Positions 43,361 to 58,485 of a stretch of 64,000 nt of DNA are shown in pieces. This DNA is from Engelhardtia mirabilis. GTDB taxonomy: Bacteria; Planctomycetota; UBA1135; GCA-002686595. The stretch spans positions 5,146,001-5,210,000 of the forward strand of contig CP036296.1 in assembly GCA_007751255.1 (NCBI GenBank). The letters are read 5' to 3'. Within the stretch, counting starts at the first letter, position 1; each line of letters opens with the position of its first letter. A program made the position numbers and the translations under genes. Under the pieces are notes generated by a model. The model saw nothing but the letters and a program-made list of their open reading frames with translations, had not been told where the DNA came from and searched no databases.

Positions 43361-43998
43361 CAGTTCTTCCTCCCGCCGGTGCGGGCCGTGCGGACCTGGA
43401 CCAGGCCGCCGGTGGGACCGGGGATCGAGCCCTTGACGAAGAGCAGGTTGCGCTCGAGGTCGACCCGCACGATGGGCAGGTTCTTGGTGGTCTTGCGCGA
43501 GGCGCCGTAGTGGCCGGCCATGCGCTTGCCCTTGAAGACGCGGCCGGGGTAGGCCGATGCACCGATCGAGCCGGGCTCGCGGTAGTTCATGCAGCCGTGC
43601 GTCTTGTTACCGCGCTGGAAGCCATGGCGCTTGATCGTGCCGGCGAACCCGCGCCCCTTGCTGGTGCCGGTGACGTCGACCACGTCGCCGCGGGTGAAGA
43701 CGTCGGCGGCGATCACGTCCCCCACCGAGAGCTCGGGCGAAGCCGTCAGGCGCTCCTCGCGGAGGAAGCGCTTCGGGGTCACGTTGGCCTTGGCGAAATG
43801 GCCACGACGGGGCTTGGAGGCCCGGGAGTCGGGCACGTCCTCGAAGCCCAGCTGGACGGCGTTGTAGCCGTCGGACTCCTCTGTCCGAACCTGGCATACC
43901 ACGCACGGACCAGCCTCGACGACGGTCACGGGCACGACGGTTCCGTCGTCCTCGAAGACCTGCGTCATGCCGCGTTTGCGTCCTAGGAGCAGCGTCAT
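43360..43998 (-). CDS. rplC: 50S ribosomal protein L3
   Basis: Nucleates 50S assembly; its loop reaches the peptidyl-transferase centre. The 212 residues include LGRKRGMTQVFEDDGTVVPV, GTSKGRGFAGTIKRHGFQRG and the central loop SIGASAYPGRVFKGKRMAGH. Normal length. The 402-bp gap to rpsJ upstream is unusual for the S10 operon. Confidence 0.97.
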   Translation of the reverse strand: MTLLLGRKRGMTQVFEDDGTVVPVTVVEAGPCVVCQVRTEESDGYNAVQLGFEDVPDSRASKPRRGHFAKANVTPKRFLREERLTASPELSVGDVIAADVFTRGDVVDVTGTSKGRGFAGTIKRHGFQRGNKTHGCMNYREPGSIGASAYPGRVFKGKRMAGHYGASRKTTKNLPIVRVDLERNLLFVKGSIPGPTGGLVQVRTARTGGRKN

Positions 43999-44400
43999 TG
44001 TCCTGCGAACGGGGTGGTGTCGGGCGAGCGCTCAGCGGAGAGCGGTCGGTCGACGGGTTGATCGTCTGTGCCGGTTCGACCAGGTGGTCCGAGGATCGGA
44101 CCGAGACGCCTGGCCACGCGGCGTTGAACGTGGGGGGTGAGGCCGACTGGTCGACGATCGCGCAGGGCGGATCGAGTCAATCGGGGGGGTCTGGTTGTCG
44201 TCGCCCTTCGGAGCGGTGCTCCTGGGGCGACTTGCTCCCCGCGAGGAGCGGCCCCCCGAAGGGGACCATTGACCCCCTCGCTCGAGGAGGTCGCGCGGGT
44301 CTCGGCGGCCGAACCCTCGCGTCGCTGTGCGGCGCTCAGGTGAGGCGAATCCAACGCTGCGACTCACCCCTCGAAGGGGCGCTTGCAGCGCTCGAGGCGG
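43999..44400 (-). other. 402-bp structured gap between rpsJ and rplC
   Basis: No gene is supported; the open frames here are Arg/Pro-rich without motifs. The minus-strand RNA can form several GC-rich hairpins in series: 44379-44391 (gcgct/agcgc), 44367-44379 (cccc/gggg), 44250-44267 with a C(UUCG)G loop, and 44234-44249 (gctcc/ggagc). In E. coli rpsJ and rplC are close together, so a leader-like regulatory element or internal terminator/promoter is plausible. No known riboswitch or r-protein leader consensus was recognised. Confidence 0.5.
44250..44267 (-). promoter_or_regulatory. UUCG-capped hairpin in the rpsJ-rplC gap
   Basis: On the minus strand GGTCCCC pairs with GGGGGCC (one T-G pair) around a TTCG loop closed by C-G, the very stable cUUCGg tetraloop. 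The next hairpin (44234-44249) follows directly. It is about 130 nt after the rpsJ stop. No U-tract follows, so it is not a textbook terminator. Confidence 0.55.
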
Positions 44401-44706
44401 TCAGGCCTTGATGCGGATGTCGACGCCGGCGGGCATGTTGAGGCTACTCAGAGCGTCGACCGTTTGACTGGTGGGCTCCGAGATGTAGATCAGTCGTTTG
44501 TGGGTCCGGATCTCGAACTGCTCCCGCGACTTCTTGTCGATGAAGGGCGAGCGCAGAACGGTGTAGCGCTCGATCCGCGTCGGCAGCGGGATCGGCCCGT
44601 TGACGAGAGCGCCGGTCCGCTTGGCCGTCTCCACGATGTCGGCGGCCGACGTGTCGAGCGCCTCGTGGTCGTAGGCCTCCATGCGGATTTGAATGCGGTC
44701 GCTCAT
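44401..44706 (-). CDS. rpsJ: 30S ribosomal protein S10
   Basis: Head protein and, as NusE, transcription antitermination partner of NusB. The 101 residues include [40 protein letters not shown] and [17 protein letters not shown]. Normal length. It is followed by an unusually long structured gap before rplC and preceded by a 250-bp gap after fusA, so it may be expressed separately from both. Confidence 0.97.
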   Translation of the reverse strand: MSDRIQIRMEAYDHEALDTSAADIVETAKRTGALVNGPIPLPTRIERYTVLRSPFIDKKSREQFEIRTHKRLIYISEPTSQTVDALSSLNMPAGVDIRIKA

Positions 44707-44956
44707 CGGCGGGGGGGGCGGGACCGAGGAACTCGGTCCGATCGTCGGGGGTCTAGCTGGGTACAGACAGAAGTCCGGGGCGACCCACAGACTCGCTGCA
44801 GGGCGCCCTCCGGGCGAAACGGGCGGAGATGGTAGCAGCGACCCCCAGGGCGGTCAACGTGGCTGCCGGGCCTTTTTGTCGGGGAGTGCCCGGAAGGGTC
44901 CGAGGAGTTGCGGGAGCACTCCCCCGACCGTTCTGGAGGCCAGCCCCGACGGACGC

Positions 44957-47008
44957 TCACCACGACAGGCCCAAGGCCTCGAGCTCAGAGGCCGGCACGG
45001 GCCTGAAACCGGCCGGCTTGAGGCTGAACTGGGCTCGCCCCTGGGACAGGGAGCGCAGCTCGGTGGAGAAGCCGGACATCGCTGCGAGCCGGGCGCGACC
45101 ACTGATCACCTGCCAGGTGCCCTCCCCCACGGATTCGCCGATGCTTGCGCGCTGGCTCTTCATGAGCGCGAGCGCCGATCCGGCGTAGTTGGCAGGCGTC
45201 CGCACCTCGAGGTCGACCATCGGCTCGAGCAACTCGACCGATACCCCCTGCATGGCTTCCCGGGCGGCGATCGAGGCGCATTGACCGAGTGCGTGCTCGG
45301 CCCCATCGGCGAGCTCCGCCCTAGCCACCAGGATTCTCATCCTGGAGTCGATCAACGGGAATCCGAAGCGCGGGCCCACCTGAGCCAGGCGTCGCAGGTT
45401 GGCCTCGACGGACTCTCGCAGGTGGGCCGCCAGCTCGACCCCCGGGGCCCAGTCGATGGTCAAGCGTCCGGAGGTCGGGTCGGGGGCGAGCTCGATCTCG
45501 AGCAGGCCCTTCAGACGCCGGGCCCCCGCCTCGCGCTCGACTTCGGCCCGCCCTCGAGCACTGGTCAGGACCGCCTCCCGGTAGGCCACGCTGGGGACTC
45601 CGAAGCGGGCCTTGATCCCGAATTGCTCCCGCAGGCGGTTCTCGACCACCTCCAGATGCAGCTCCCCCATGCCCGAGACCTGGTACTGCCCGGTCTCGGC
45701 GTCCACGAGGACCCGCAGGGTCGGGTCTTCGCGCCCGAGGCGGGCCAGAGAGTCCGCCAAGACGGCCCGGTCGATCTCGCGCTCGGGCTCGACGATTGCC
45801 GTGAGCACCGGCTCGGAGAAAGTCTGGGACTCGAGCACCAAGCCCGGCGCCGTACCGCAAAGAGTGTCGCCCGTGGTCGCACCGACGGTGTCCGGCAGAG
45901 CCACGATCTCGCCCGGGCCGGCCGCGTAGACCTCGTGGGTGCTGTCGGCGTGCAGGCGGTAGAGCGCCTCGACCGGCAGGTGAGTGGCGAGCCGAGGAAT
46001 CCACAGACGGGCCCCGCGCTCGATGATCCCCGCATAGACGCGCACGAAGAGCAGCGGCGGACCACCATCCAGGGACTGCACCTTGAAGACGAGGGCGCAG
46101 ACGTCGGCGAGCGGATCGGGCGGGACCAGATGTGGAGAACCATCGGAGAGGAACTCCGCCCGAGGGGGCTCGCGGTCGTCGGGTCCGGGCAGAAACTCCA
46201 CCACCGCGTCAAGCAGGCGCTGCATCCCGATGTTCCGCAACGCAGCCCCGCACAGCACCGGCTGAAGCTCGCCGGCAAGGGTGGCTCGGCGAACGGCGGC
46301 GACCAGGGTGGCCCGATCGGGACGACGGTCTGCAGCCAGGTCGTCGAGAACCGCCTCGTCCATCTCCGCCAGTCGCTCGACAAGCTCGGCATGCAGGACA
46401 CCGGCCTCGTCGGCAACCTCCGGGGGAAGCTCGATGCGGGACTCACGACCCTGGGCGTCGTAGACCCACGCGGTCAGGTCCAGCAGGTCCACCACCCCGC
46501 GCAGGTCCGGCCCTTCGCCCAGGGGGTAGTGCACCGGCAAGGCCTCGACCTCTAGCCGCGCCTCCAGGTCGGCCACCGCCACCAAGTAGTCGGCTCCCGG
46601 ACGGTCGCACTGGTTGACCAGGGTGATGGTGGGCACGCCGAAACGCCGGGCCTGACGCCATACGGCTTCGGACTGCGCCTGCACCCCGCCGATCGCACTG
46701 AGCACCAACACCGCACCGTCCAGGACGCGCAGGCAGCGCTCGACCTCGACCGTGAAGTCCACGTGCCCGGGGGTGTCGATCAGATTGAGCAGGTGATCGC
46801 GCCAGGGCAGGCAGGTCGCCGCAGCCGTGATCGTGATCCCGCGCCGGCGCTCCTCCGGCATCCAGTCGAGCACGGTGGACCCTTCGTGAACCTCCCCGAA
46901 TCGCGCCTCAACGCCTGAGAAGTAGAGCAGGCGCTCGGACACCGTGGTCTTGCCCGCATCGATGTGCGCGACGATACCGATGTTGCGAAGCGCGCTGAGC
47001 TCGACCAC
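44957..47008 (-). CDS. fusA: divergent elongation factor G family GTPase
   Basis: Translational GTPase for translocation or ribosome recycling. The 683-residue protein has all five EF-G domains. G1 is AHIDAGKT (14-21), RRRGITI (54-60) marks switch I, G3 is DTPGH (78-82), and the C-terminal part ends with GRAQFSLKPAGF. The guanine-recognition motif reads NQCD (132-135) rather than NKxD, and the domain IV tip region deviates from the usual pattern. It occupies the fusA slot between rpsG and rpsJ, with no tuf following. It may be the main EF-G or an EF-G2/spdEFG-type paralogue specialised for one step; no second fusA is in the window. The start is GTG. Confidence 0.85.
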   Translation of the reverse strand: MVELSALRNIGIVAHIDAGKTTVSERLLYFSGVEARFGEVHEGSTVLDWMPEERRRGITITAAATCLPWRDHLLNLIDTPGHVDFTVEVERCLRVLDGAVLVLSAIGGVQAQSEAVWRQARRFGVPTITLVNQCDRPGADYLVAVADLEARLEVEALPVHYPLGEGPDLRGVVDLLDLTAWVYDAQGRESRIELPPEVADEAGVLHAELVERLAEMDEAVLDDLAADRRPDRATLVAAVRRATLAGELQPVLCGAALRNIGMQRLLDAVVEFLPGPDDREPPRAEFLSDGSPHLVPPDPLADVCALVFKVQSLDGGPPLLFVRVYAGIIERGARLWIPRLATHLPVEALYRLHADSTHEVYAAGPGEIVALPDTVGATTGDTLCGTAPGLVLESQTFSEPVLTAIVEPEREIDRAVLADSLARLGREDPTLRVLVDAETGQYQVSGMGELHLEVVENRLREQFGIKARFGVPSVAYREAVLTSARGRAEVEREAGARRLKGLLEIELAPDPTSGRLTIDWAPGVELAAHLRESVEANLRRLAQVGPRFGFPLIDSRMRILVARAELADGAEHALGQCASIAAREAMQGVSVELLEPMVDLEVRTPANYAGSALALMKSQRASIGESVGEGTWQVISGRARLAAMSGFSTELRSLSQGRAQFSLKPAGFRPVPASELEALGLSW

Positions 47009-47017
47009 CGCCGGAGA

Positions 47018-47470
47018 TTAGCCCGCCAACTCTGGATTCAGGTCGAGGAACTCCCGCGCGAAGTGGTAGCCCTCGAGTAGCTGCGGGTCCGCATGACCCA
47101 GGAAGTGGCAGGCCGCGAAGAGGGCCTCGATCGACGCAAGGCCCGCCTCCGGATCGTCAAAAGTCCGACTACGGCGAGGGTAGGCGGTGCGCATCGGCGG
47201 CAGGGACCTCGCTACGGGGTGCCCCACCACGGTCGAGCGCAGGGCGGCCAGTCGGCGCCAGCTGGAGTCGATCAGGAACAGCCTTCGACCCCGATCCGAC
47301 TCCCCCAGCTCGGGTGCCGCCGGATCCAGCAGCACTCGGTCCCCGACGTCCAACCGTAGGTCGGGCCGGTAGCTCACGAAGCGAACCCCCTCCAAGGCAC
47401 GCAAGGGCGCGAGAGAGCACCGCTTCCACGACTCCTTCGGGTCGCGCAGAATCAAGATGTCGCGCTGCAT
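47018..47470 (-). CDS. Tsr3/DUF367-like protein, probable rRNA aminocarboxypropyltransferase
   Basis: A 150-residue protein matching the Tsr3 pattern: ILILRDPKESWKRCSLAPL at the start, VLLDPAAPELGESD (about 46-59), LFLIDSSWRR (64-73; the family has vDCSW), SLPPMRTAYPRRS (89-101; compare LPxLxAANPxNYG), LASIEALFAACHFLG (111-125) and HFAREFLDLNPEL (136-148). Archaeal and eukaryotic Tsr3 transfer the aminocarboxypropyl group of SAM to a hypermodified uridine of small-subunit rRNA; DTW-domain proteins do a similar reaction on tRNA. Its place between rpsG and fusA suggests ribosome modification. The substrate is inference. The ATG has GGAGGT 6 nt upstream; its stop is 9 bp before fusA. Confidence 0.68.
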   Translation of the reverse strand: MQRDILILRDPKESWKRCSLAPLRALEGVRFVSYRPDLRLDVGDRVLLDPAAPELGESDRGRRLFLIDSSWRRLAALRSTVVGHPVARSLPPMRTAYPRRSRTFDDPEAGLASIEALFAACHFLGHADPQLLEGYHFAREFLDLNPELAG

Positions 47471-47585
47471 CGGTCACCTCCCATCCTCCCCTCTTTCACG
47501 CCGGCTGCCCCCGAACGAGCCAGGGCCGCGCCCTCTGGAGGATCGCGGCCCTGACCTTGGTCTCAGCTCCACCGGCCTGCTCGCC

Positions 47586-47851
47586 CCAACGGCGCCAGCC
47601 ATTGGGCCAACCACACTTTCGCGCGCACTAGCGAGCCCGCTCCAACGGCGCCAGCCGTTCGGCCGACCACACTTTCGCGCGCGCTAGCGAGCCCGCTCCA
47701 ACGGCGCCAGCCGTTGGGCCAACCACACTTTCGCGCGCACTAGCGAGCCCGCTCCAACGGCGCCAGCCGTTGGGCCAACAACACTTTCGCGCGCACTAGC
47801 GAGCCCGCTCCAACGGCACCAGCCGTTGGGCCAACCACACTTTCGCTCGCA

Positions 47852-47865
<14 letters not shown>
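47586..47865. repeat. five tandem 56-bp repeats between rpsG and the Tsr3-like gene
   Basis: Unit starts at 47586, 47642, 47698, 47754 and 47810 give a constant 56-bp period. Each begins with an 8-bp inverted repeat, ccaacggc-gcca-gccgttgg, followed by a stretch like ccacactttcgcgcgcacta and gcgagcccgct. Copies differ by a few bases (attgg in copy 1, ttcgg in copy 2, acca loop in copy 5). The last copy runs into the 3' end of rpsG and contains its TAG stop, so the array may have arisen by duplication of the rpsG 3' region. On the transcript it would give five serial hairpins. There are no spacers, so it is not CRISPR. The rest of the 381-bp gap, 47471-47585, shows nothing recognisable. Confidence 0.92.
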
Positions 47866-48328
<463 letters not shown>

Positions 48329-48366
48329 CGTTGATTCTCAGATCGCGCGGCGTTGGCCGACGTCGG

Positions 48367-48741
<375 letters not shown>

Positions 48742-49024
48742 CAGAGAGTCTTGAATCGGCGGGTCTGAGAAGCCTGGGGGGCCTTCCGCGCTGGAAGGTC
48801 AGGGCCCCACGGCGGCTGCCGCCGGTGGATGGTCTAGTGGTCGTCGGTCAGCTCTGGCCGACGGACGGGCGGAGCATTCTAGGGATCTGTGATTCGCCGT
48901 CAAGGACGGCGCTGGACTCGGTCCAGCTCCGGGTTAGCTCGGCGTCCGCCGGCGGCCCCGGAGCCATCGGCTCCGACCGCGCGATGGGCGGCCGGACCCG
49001 ATCGGGGGTCAGTCGTGGACGGGA

Positions 49025-53410
<4,386 letters not shown>

Positions 53411-53422
53411 GGCGAGGTGCCC

Positions 53423-56400
53423 CTAGAGGGTGGCCTTCTTCTGGAGTTCGATGTTGAGGCCGAGACCCTTGATCTCGTTGCAAAGCACTTCGAAGGAGAC
53501 CGGCGTACCGGGTTCCAAGATGTTCAGGCCCTTGACCATCGATTCGTAGATCTTGGTCCGGCCATCGACATCGTCCGACTTGACGGTCAGGAGTTCCTGC
53601 AGGATGGCCGCGGCGCCGTAGGCCTCGAGGGCCCAGACTTCCATCTCCCCGAAGCGCTGGCCGCCGAAGCGGGCCTTGCCCCCCAGCGGCTGCTGGGTGA
53701 TCAGCGAGTAGGGGCCGGTTGCCCGAGCGTGCACCTTCTCGTCAACGAGGTGGTGCAGCTTCAGCATGTACATGACACCGACGGTGACGTCCTGCTCGAA
53801 GCGCGAGCCCGAGCGGCCGTCGTAGAGTGCGAACTTGCCGGTGGTCGGCAGGCCAGCCTCCTCGAGCGCAGCTTCGATCTCGAATTCCTTCGCGCCGTCG
53901 AAGGCGGGAGTGTGGAAGCGCACGCCGAGCTTCTTGCCCGCGAGACCCAGGTGGGTCTCGAGGATCTGGCCCACGTTCATCCGGCTCGGCACACCGAGCG
54001 GGTTGAGCACGATGTCGACGGGCGTACCGTCCTCCATGTACGGCATGTCCTCCTCGGGGAGGATCTTCGACACCACACCCTTGTTGCCGTGGCGGCCGGC
54101 CATCTTGTCCCCCACTGAGAGGTGACGCTTGGTGGCGACGTAGACCTTGACCATCTCGAGCACGCCGGTGGGCAGCTCGTCACCTCGGCTGAGGCGGTTG
54201 ACGACCTTGTTCTTCTCGCTCTCGCGGTTCTCGATGCGGGCCTGGAACTCGTTGATGGCGCGCAGGGTTCGATCGCGAACGTCCTTCTCCGTGACGTCGT
54301 CCGCCGCCGCCATGCACAGCAGCTTGATGCGCTTGAGTTCGTCGAAGGTCGCGGTGTCGTCGAACACGACCGGCTGCCCGGTTTGCGTATCCATCACATC
54401 GGCACCGAGGGCGACGACGACCTCCTTGAGCATCGAGGCCGTGTAGTCGCGGAAGGCCCGCAGGAAGTCCTTCTCGGCGTCCCGGATCTGCCCGAGCACC
54501 TTGGTGCGCTCGATGTCGGTCAAGTTGACGCGGCGCGAGAACTTCTGCGCGTCGATCACGACCCCGGTGGTGCCGGGGGGCATGGTCAGCGAGGCGTTCT
54601 TCACGTCTACGCCGGCCCGACCGAAGATCGCGTGCAGCAGCTTCTCTTCCGGAGTGAGCTCGCTCTTGCTCTTGGGTGCGACCTTGCCGACGAGGATGTC
54701 GCCGGCTTCGACGTAGGTCCCGATGCGCACGATGCCGCTCTCGTCGAGCTGGCCGAGAGCCTTCTCGCCGACGTTGGGGATGTCGCGGGTGAACTCTTCC
54801 TTGCCGAGCTTGGTCTCCCGAATCTCGACCTCGTACTCCTCGATGTGGATCGAGGTGAAGACGTCCTCGCGCACCAGGCGGTCGGAAACGAGGATCGCGT
54901 CCTCGTAGTTGAAGCCGTCCCAGGTCATGAAGGCCACGACCAGGTTCCGACCGAGCGCCAGCTCACCGAGGTGAGTCGCCGCTCCGTCGGCCAGCAGGTC
55001 GCCGGCCTTGACCTCTTGCCCCTCCACCACCCGCGGGCGGTGATTCTGGGCGGTGCGCTCATTGAGACCGCGGTACTTCGTCAGGCGATACTCCTCGTCG
55101 TCGACCAGGATCACCTGGCTATCGACGTAGGTCACCGTGCCGGCCTGCTTGGCCCGCATCATCATCTCGGAGTTCGCCGCGACGATCTCCTCCATGCCCG
55201 TACCGACGATCGGCGGGTCGGTCCGCAACAGCGGAACGGCCTGACGCTGCATGTTCGAGCCCATCAGCGCCCGGTTGGCGTCGTCGTGCTCTAGGAACGG
55301 GATCAGCGCCGCGGAGACACCGACGATCTGCTTCGGGGAAACGTCAACGTAGTCGACCTCCTTCGGATCGACCTCGTAGTTGTCGCCGTCGCGCCGCACC
55401 AGCACCCGGGTGCCCGTCAGCTTGCCCTCGGCGCCGAGCGCAGCGTCTGCGGGGGCAATGACCTTGCCGACTTCTTCGTCCGCTCGCAGGTAGACCACCT
55501 CTTCCGTCAGGTCGCCGTTGTTGACCTTGCGGTAGGGCGAGCAGAGGAAGCCGTAGTCGTCCAGCTTCGAGTAGAGAGCCAAGGACGAGATCAGACCGAT
55601 GTTCGAGCCTTCCGGCGTCTCGATCGGGCAGAGGCGGCCATAGTGCGACAGGTGCACGTCGCGCACGTCGAAGCCGGCGCGCTTGCGGTTCAGACCACCC
55701 GGCCCGAGGGCCGAGAGACGACGCTCGTGCGTCAACTGGCTCAGCGGGTTGGTCTGGTCGACGACCTGGCTGAGCTCACCCCGACCGAAGAAGTACTCGA
55801 CGGCGCTCGAGAAGGTCTTCGAGTTGATCAGGTTGCGCGGCGAGATGCTGTCGGGGCTCTCCAGGTTCATTCGCTCCTGGGCAGTCCGACGCAGCTTGAG
55901 CAGGCCCTTGCGGAACTCCTCACCGGCCAGCTCGGCGATCGTGCGCACGCGCCGGTTGCCGAGGTTGTCGATGTCGTCCAACTCGCCGGTGCCGTTACGC
56001 AGCGACAGCAGGTACTTGATCGAGTTGACGATGTCCTCGGGCTGCAGGACCTGAGTCTCTTCGGGGATGTCCTGATTGAACTTGCGGTTCAGGCGGAAGC
56101 GCCCGACACGACCGAGGCGGTAGCGCTGGCTGTCGAAGAACTTCTCGTGGAAGAGTTCGCGCGCCTTCTCGAGCTGCGCGGGGTTGCCCGGGCGCAGGCG
56201 GCTGTAGATCTTGATCAGCGAATCCTCGTGGGACTCGCAGGGATCGTCGGCCAGGGAGTTCAGGATCAGCGGATCCAGCTCGTCCGGCGACTCGGAGATG
56301 ATCTCGACCTGGGCCAGCTCGGAGGCTGCGATCTCGATCGCGGCCGACTCGGAAATCTGTGTTCCTGAGGGAACCAGCACTTCGCCGGTCTTGAGCACGA

Positions 56401-57133
56401 CCACGTCGCCCACCGCGTAGTGCCCGGTGAGGGCCTTGGCGAAGGCGTTCTCAGTCTGCGTCTTGCCCTTCTTCTGGATCTTCGTCTTGTAGAAGTGGCG
56501 CAGGATCTGCTGGTCGGTTCCGAGGTTCTCGTCCAGAGCGCGCAGCAGCGTCGTGGCCGAGAACTTGCCCGACTGGTCGATGCGGACCGTCAGCAGGTCC
56601 TTCTTGGTCACGTTCAGCTCGATCCACGAGCCGCGCTCGGGGATGATCCAGCAGCTGTGCAGCTTCTTGTCGATCGTCGACGCATCGACCGAAAAGTCGA
56701 CGCCCGGCGAGCGGTGGAGCTGGCTGACGATGACCCGCTCGGAGCCATTGATGATGAACTCGCCGCCCCCGATCATGATCGGGATCTCACCGAGGTAGAC
56801 CTCTTCCTCGACCGGCTCCGGCTTGACCAACCGCAGTCGGACCTTGAAGGGGTACCCGAAGGTGAGTCGGAGCTTGCGACACTCGTCGATCGTGTAGCGC
56901 GGGCGCCCCAACTCGTAGCCGACGTACTCGAGGCACATCGTCTTGTCGTACGAGAAAATCGGGAACACCTCCCGCAGCAGGGCTTCGAGCCCGAGGTCGT
57001 CCCGTCCCCCTTGGGGGACCTCGACCATCAGGAACTCGTGGTAGGCCTTGCGCTGGATCTCGACGAGGTCGGGGACTTCGACGATGTCCTTGTAGCGGGC
57101 GAACTTGCGGACGGGATTCTTCGTCGTCGTCAT
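53423..57133 (-). CDS. rpoB: RNA polymerase subunit beta
   Basis: The 1236-residue protein has the usual beta domains, including [30 protein letters not shown] and [17 protein letters not shown]. The rifampicin-pocket cluster reads [11 protein letters not shown] where E. coli has GSSQLSQFMDQ, so positions equivalent to Phe514 and Met515 are both Val; Asp516, His526 and Ser531 equivalents are kept. There are no large lineage inserts. The ATG at MTTTKNP is chosen because the conserved N terminus ([18 protein letters not shown]) starts soon after; an upstream in-frame ATG adds 11 residues. It is cotranscribed with rpoC and preceded by an 837-bp gap. Confidence 0.97.
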   Translation of the reverse strand: MTTTKNPVRKFARYKDIVEVPDLVEIQRKAYHEFLMVEVPQGGRDDLGLEALLREVFPIFSYDKTMCLEYVGYELGRPRYTIDECRKLRLTFGYPFKVRLRLVKPEPVEEEVYLGEIPIMIGGGEFIINGSERVIVSQLHRSPGVDFSVDASTIDKKLHSCWIIPERGSWIELNVTKKDLLTVRIDQSGKFSATTLLRALDENLGTDQQILRHFYKTKIQKKGKTQTENAFAKALTGHYAVGDVVVLKTGEVLVPSGTQISESAAIEIAASELAQVEIISESPDELDPLILNSLADDPCESHEDSLIKIYSRLRPGNPAQLEKARELFHEKFFDSQRYRLGRVGRFRLNRKFNQDIPEETQVLQPEDIVNSIKYLLSLRNGTGELDDIDNLGNRRVRTIAELAGEEFRKGLLKLRRTAQERMNLESPDSISPRNLINSKTFSSAVEYFFGRGELSQVVDQTNPLSQLTHERRLSALGPGGLNRKRAGFDVRDVHLSHYGRLCPIETPEGSNIGLISSLALYSKLDDYGFLCSPYRKVNNGDLTEEVVYLRADEEVGKVIAPADAALGAEGKLTGTRVLVRRDGDNYEVDPKEVDYVDVSPKQIVGVSAALIPFLEHDDANRALMGSNMQRQAVPLLRTDPPIVGTGMEEIVAANSEMMMRAKQAGTVTYVDSQVILVDDEEYRLTKYRGLNERTAQNHRPRVVEGQEVKAGDLLADGAATHLGELALGRNLVVAFMTWDGFNYEDAILVSDRLVREDVFTSIHIEEYEVEIRETKLGKEEFTRDIPNVGEKALGQLDESGIVRIGTYVEAGDILVGKVAPKSKSELTPEEKLLHAIFGRAGVDVKNASLTMPPGTTGVVIDAQKFSRRVNLTDIERTKVLGQIRDAEKDFLRAFRDYTASMLKEVVVALGADVMDTQTGQPVVFDDTATFDELKRIKLLCMAAADDVTEKDVRDRTLRAINEFQARIENRESEKNKVVNRLSRGDELPTGVLEMVKVYVATKRHLSVGDKMAGRHGNKGVVSKILPEEDMPYMEDGTPVDIVLNPLGVPSRMNVGQILETHLGLAGKKLGVRFHTPAFDGAKEFEIEAALEEAGLPTTGKFALYDGRSGSRFEQDVTVGVMYMLKLHHLVDEKVHARATGPYSLITQQPLGGKARFGGQRFGEMEVWALEAYGAAAILQELLTVKSDDVDGRTKIYESMVKGLNILEPGTPVSFEVLCNEIKGLGLNIELQKKATL

Positions 57134-57970
57134 CGATGTCGCTCGGGTCGGCGCCGGGGTCCCCACAGGGACGCACCGGCAGCGCCGCTCGAAACTGGAC
57201 AGCTCGAGTGTGAGTTGCCGCTGGATGGATGCGCCGACCCCGGATGGGGAAGGCGTTTTGGTGCTCGAAGCCGATGGGCCCGAGTCGCTGCGGCAGTGGC
57301 GGCTCGGATGCGGGCTCGGCTGGAGCGCCTGGTCAGGTCCTTCGCCGGGAAGCCATGGTCGACGAGGTCGACGATGGCCGGAGCGGGGCGGGGACTCAGT
57401 GGGCTGTGGATGGCGAGTAGGTCACCGGGAACGATCTCCGGTGTCCTGGGTCGATTGAGTCGGGCTGTCTTCCGCGCACTGAGATTCAGGAGCGGGATCG
57501 GGTCGGGTCGGACGGTCAGCGCGGACCAGCCGAGAGTGGGCACCCAAGATCGGGGCTGTTGACGCGGGGAAGTCCCCACCGATGATCCAAGGTGCCTCGG
57601 GAGACGCCTTGTCGGCGTTGCAGGGAGGCTCGGGCAGAGGTGCGGACCGATTGCGCCACGGCCGATAGGACCGTGTGGCCGAGAGAATCAAGCCCCTGGC
57701 GACTCCGAGCGCGAAGCCCCGGCGGGACTCGTCGAAGAGGTCCGAAGAGGGCCCATCGATAGACAGACCTTCGAAGCCCCACTTCGGCCGTATCCCACCC
57801 GCGCGACACGCTCGCACGGCACGGGCGTACCGCGACCAGCGTGAGCGGGATGGAATAGCACTCAGGACCGTCGACAGTCAATGCCGCAGACGATCCTAGC
57901 GTCCCAAAGTCGCCCCCGGAGCGCCCGAGGGCGCCCCGAGATTGGGCCCGGAGACCTCCGACCTGGTCGA
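57134..57970 (-). other. 837-bp region between rplL and rpoB
   Basis: No gene is supported; open frames lack motifs and start context. A small hairpin (gcgccc/gggcgc, 57921-57934) lies 37 bp past the rplL stop. On the minus strand TTGACT (57876-57881) is followed after 18 bp by TATTCC (57852-57857), a weak sigma-70-like pair that could start rpoBC. In E. coli the rplL-rpoB gap holds an attenuator and an RNase III site and is about 320 bp, so this one is long. Confidence 0.4.
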
Positions 57971-58378
57971 TCAGTCGATCTTGACCTTGCCCCCGGCAGC
58001 CTCGAGCTTCGTCTTGAGCTCCTCAGCCTCGTCCTTGGAGCAACCCTCCTTGACGGCCTTCGGGGCGCTCTCGACGAGATCCTTGGCTTCCTTGAGGCCG
58101 AGGCCCGTGATGCCGCGGACTTCCTTGATGACCTGAATCTTCTTGTCGCCAGCCGACTCGAGGATCACGTCGAAGGAGGTCTTCTCCTCGGCGGCGGCTT
58201 CAGCGCCACCACCCGCGGGGGCGGCGGCGACGGCAACGGGGGCCGCGGCGCTGACGCCCCAGTGGTCCTCGAGGTGCTTGACCAGCTTCGAGGCTTGGAG
58301 CAGGGACAGACCGTCGAGGGTCTGGACCAGCGACTGGAGCTCGGGCTCGAGCTCGACGGTGGTGGTTTCTTCCGACAT
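57971..58378 (-). CDS. rplL: 50S ribosomal protein L7/L12
   Basis: Stalk protein that recruits translational GTPases. The 135-residue protein has an N-terminal dimerisation helix pair, an Ala/Gly-rich hinge (about 46-68) and the C-terminal factor-binding domain ([40 protein letters not shown]). It is longer than E. coli (121). The ATG at MSEETTTV has AGGAG 9 nt upstream; an upstream alternative in frame adds 19 residues. It lies 107 bp after rplJ. Confidence 0.97.
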   Translation of the reverse strand: MSEETTTVELEPELQSLVQTLDGLSLLQASKLVKHLEDHWGVSAAAPVAVAAAPAGGGAEAAAEEKTSFDVILESAGDKKIQVIKEVRGITGLGLKEAKDLVESAPKAVKEGCSKDEAEELKTKLEAAGGKVKID

Positions 58379-58485
58379 CGGAACGACTCCTGAGAGTGAG
58401 GGGGTGGTTGGTCTTGGTTCGGTAGGCGCCACCAACAGTGGCGCTGATCTGAGATGCGTCGGGGAGCTTGAACGGCCTGGGCCGA

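Noticed and set aside
43995-44354. 119-codon minus-strand open frame between rpsJ and rplC
   Set aside because: Arg/Pro/Thr-rich, overlaps the hairpin series and the rplC start; no conserved motif.
57422-57817. 131-codon minus-strand open frame between rplL and rpoB
   Set aside because: No family resemblance, no ribosome-binding site, composition like random GC-rich DNA.
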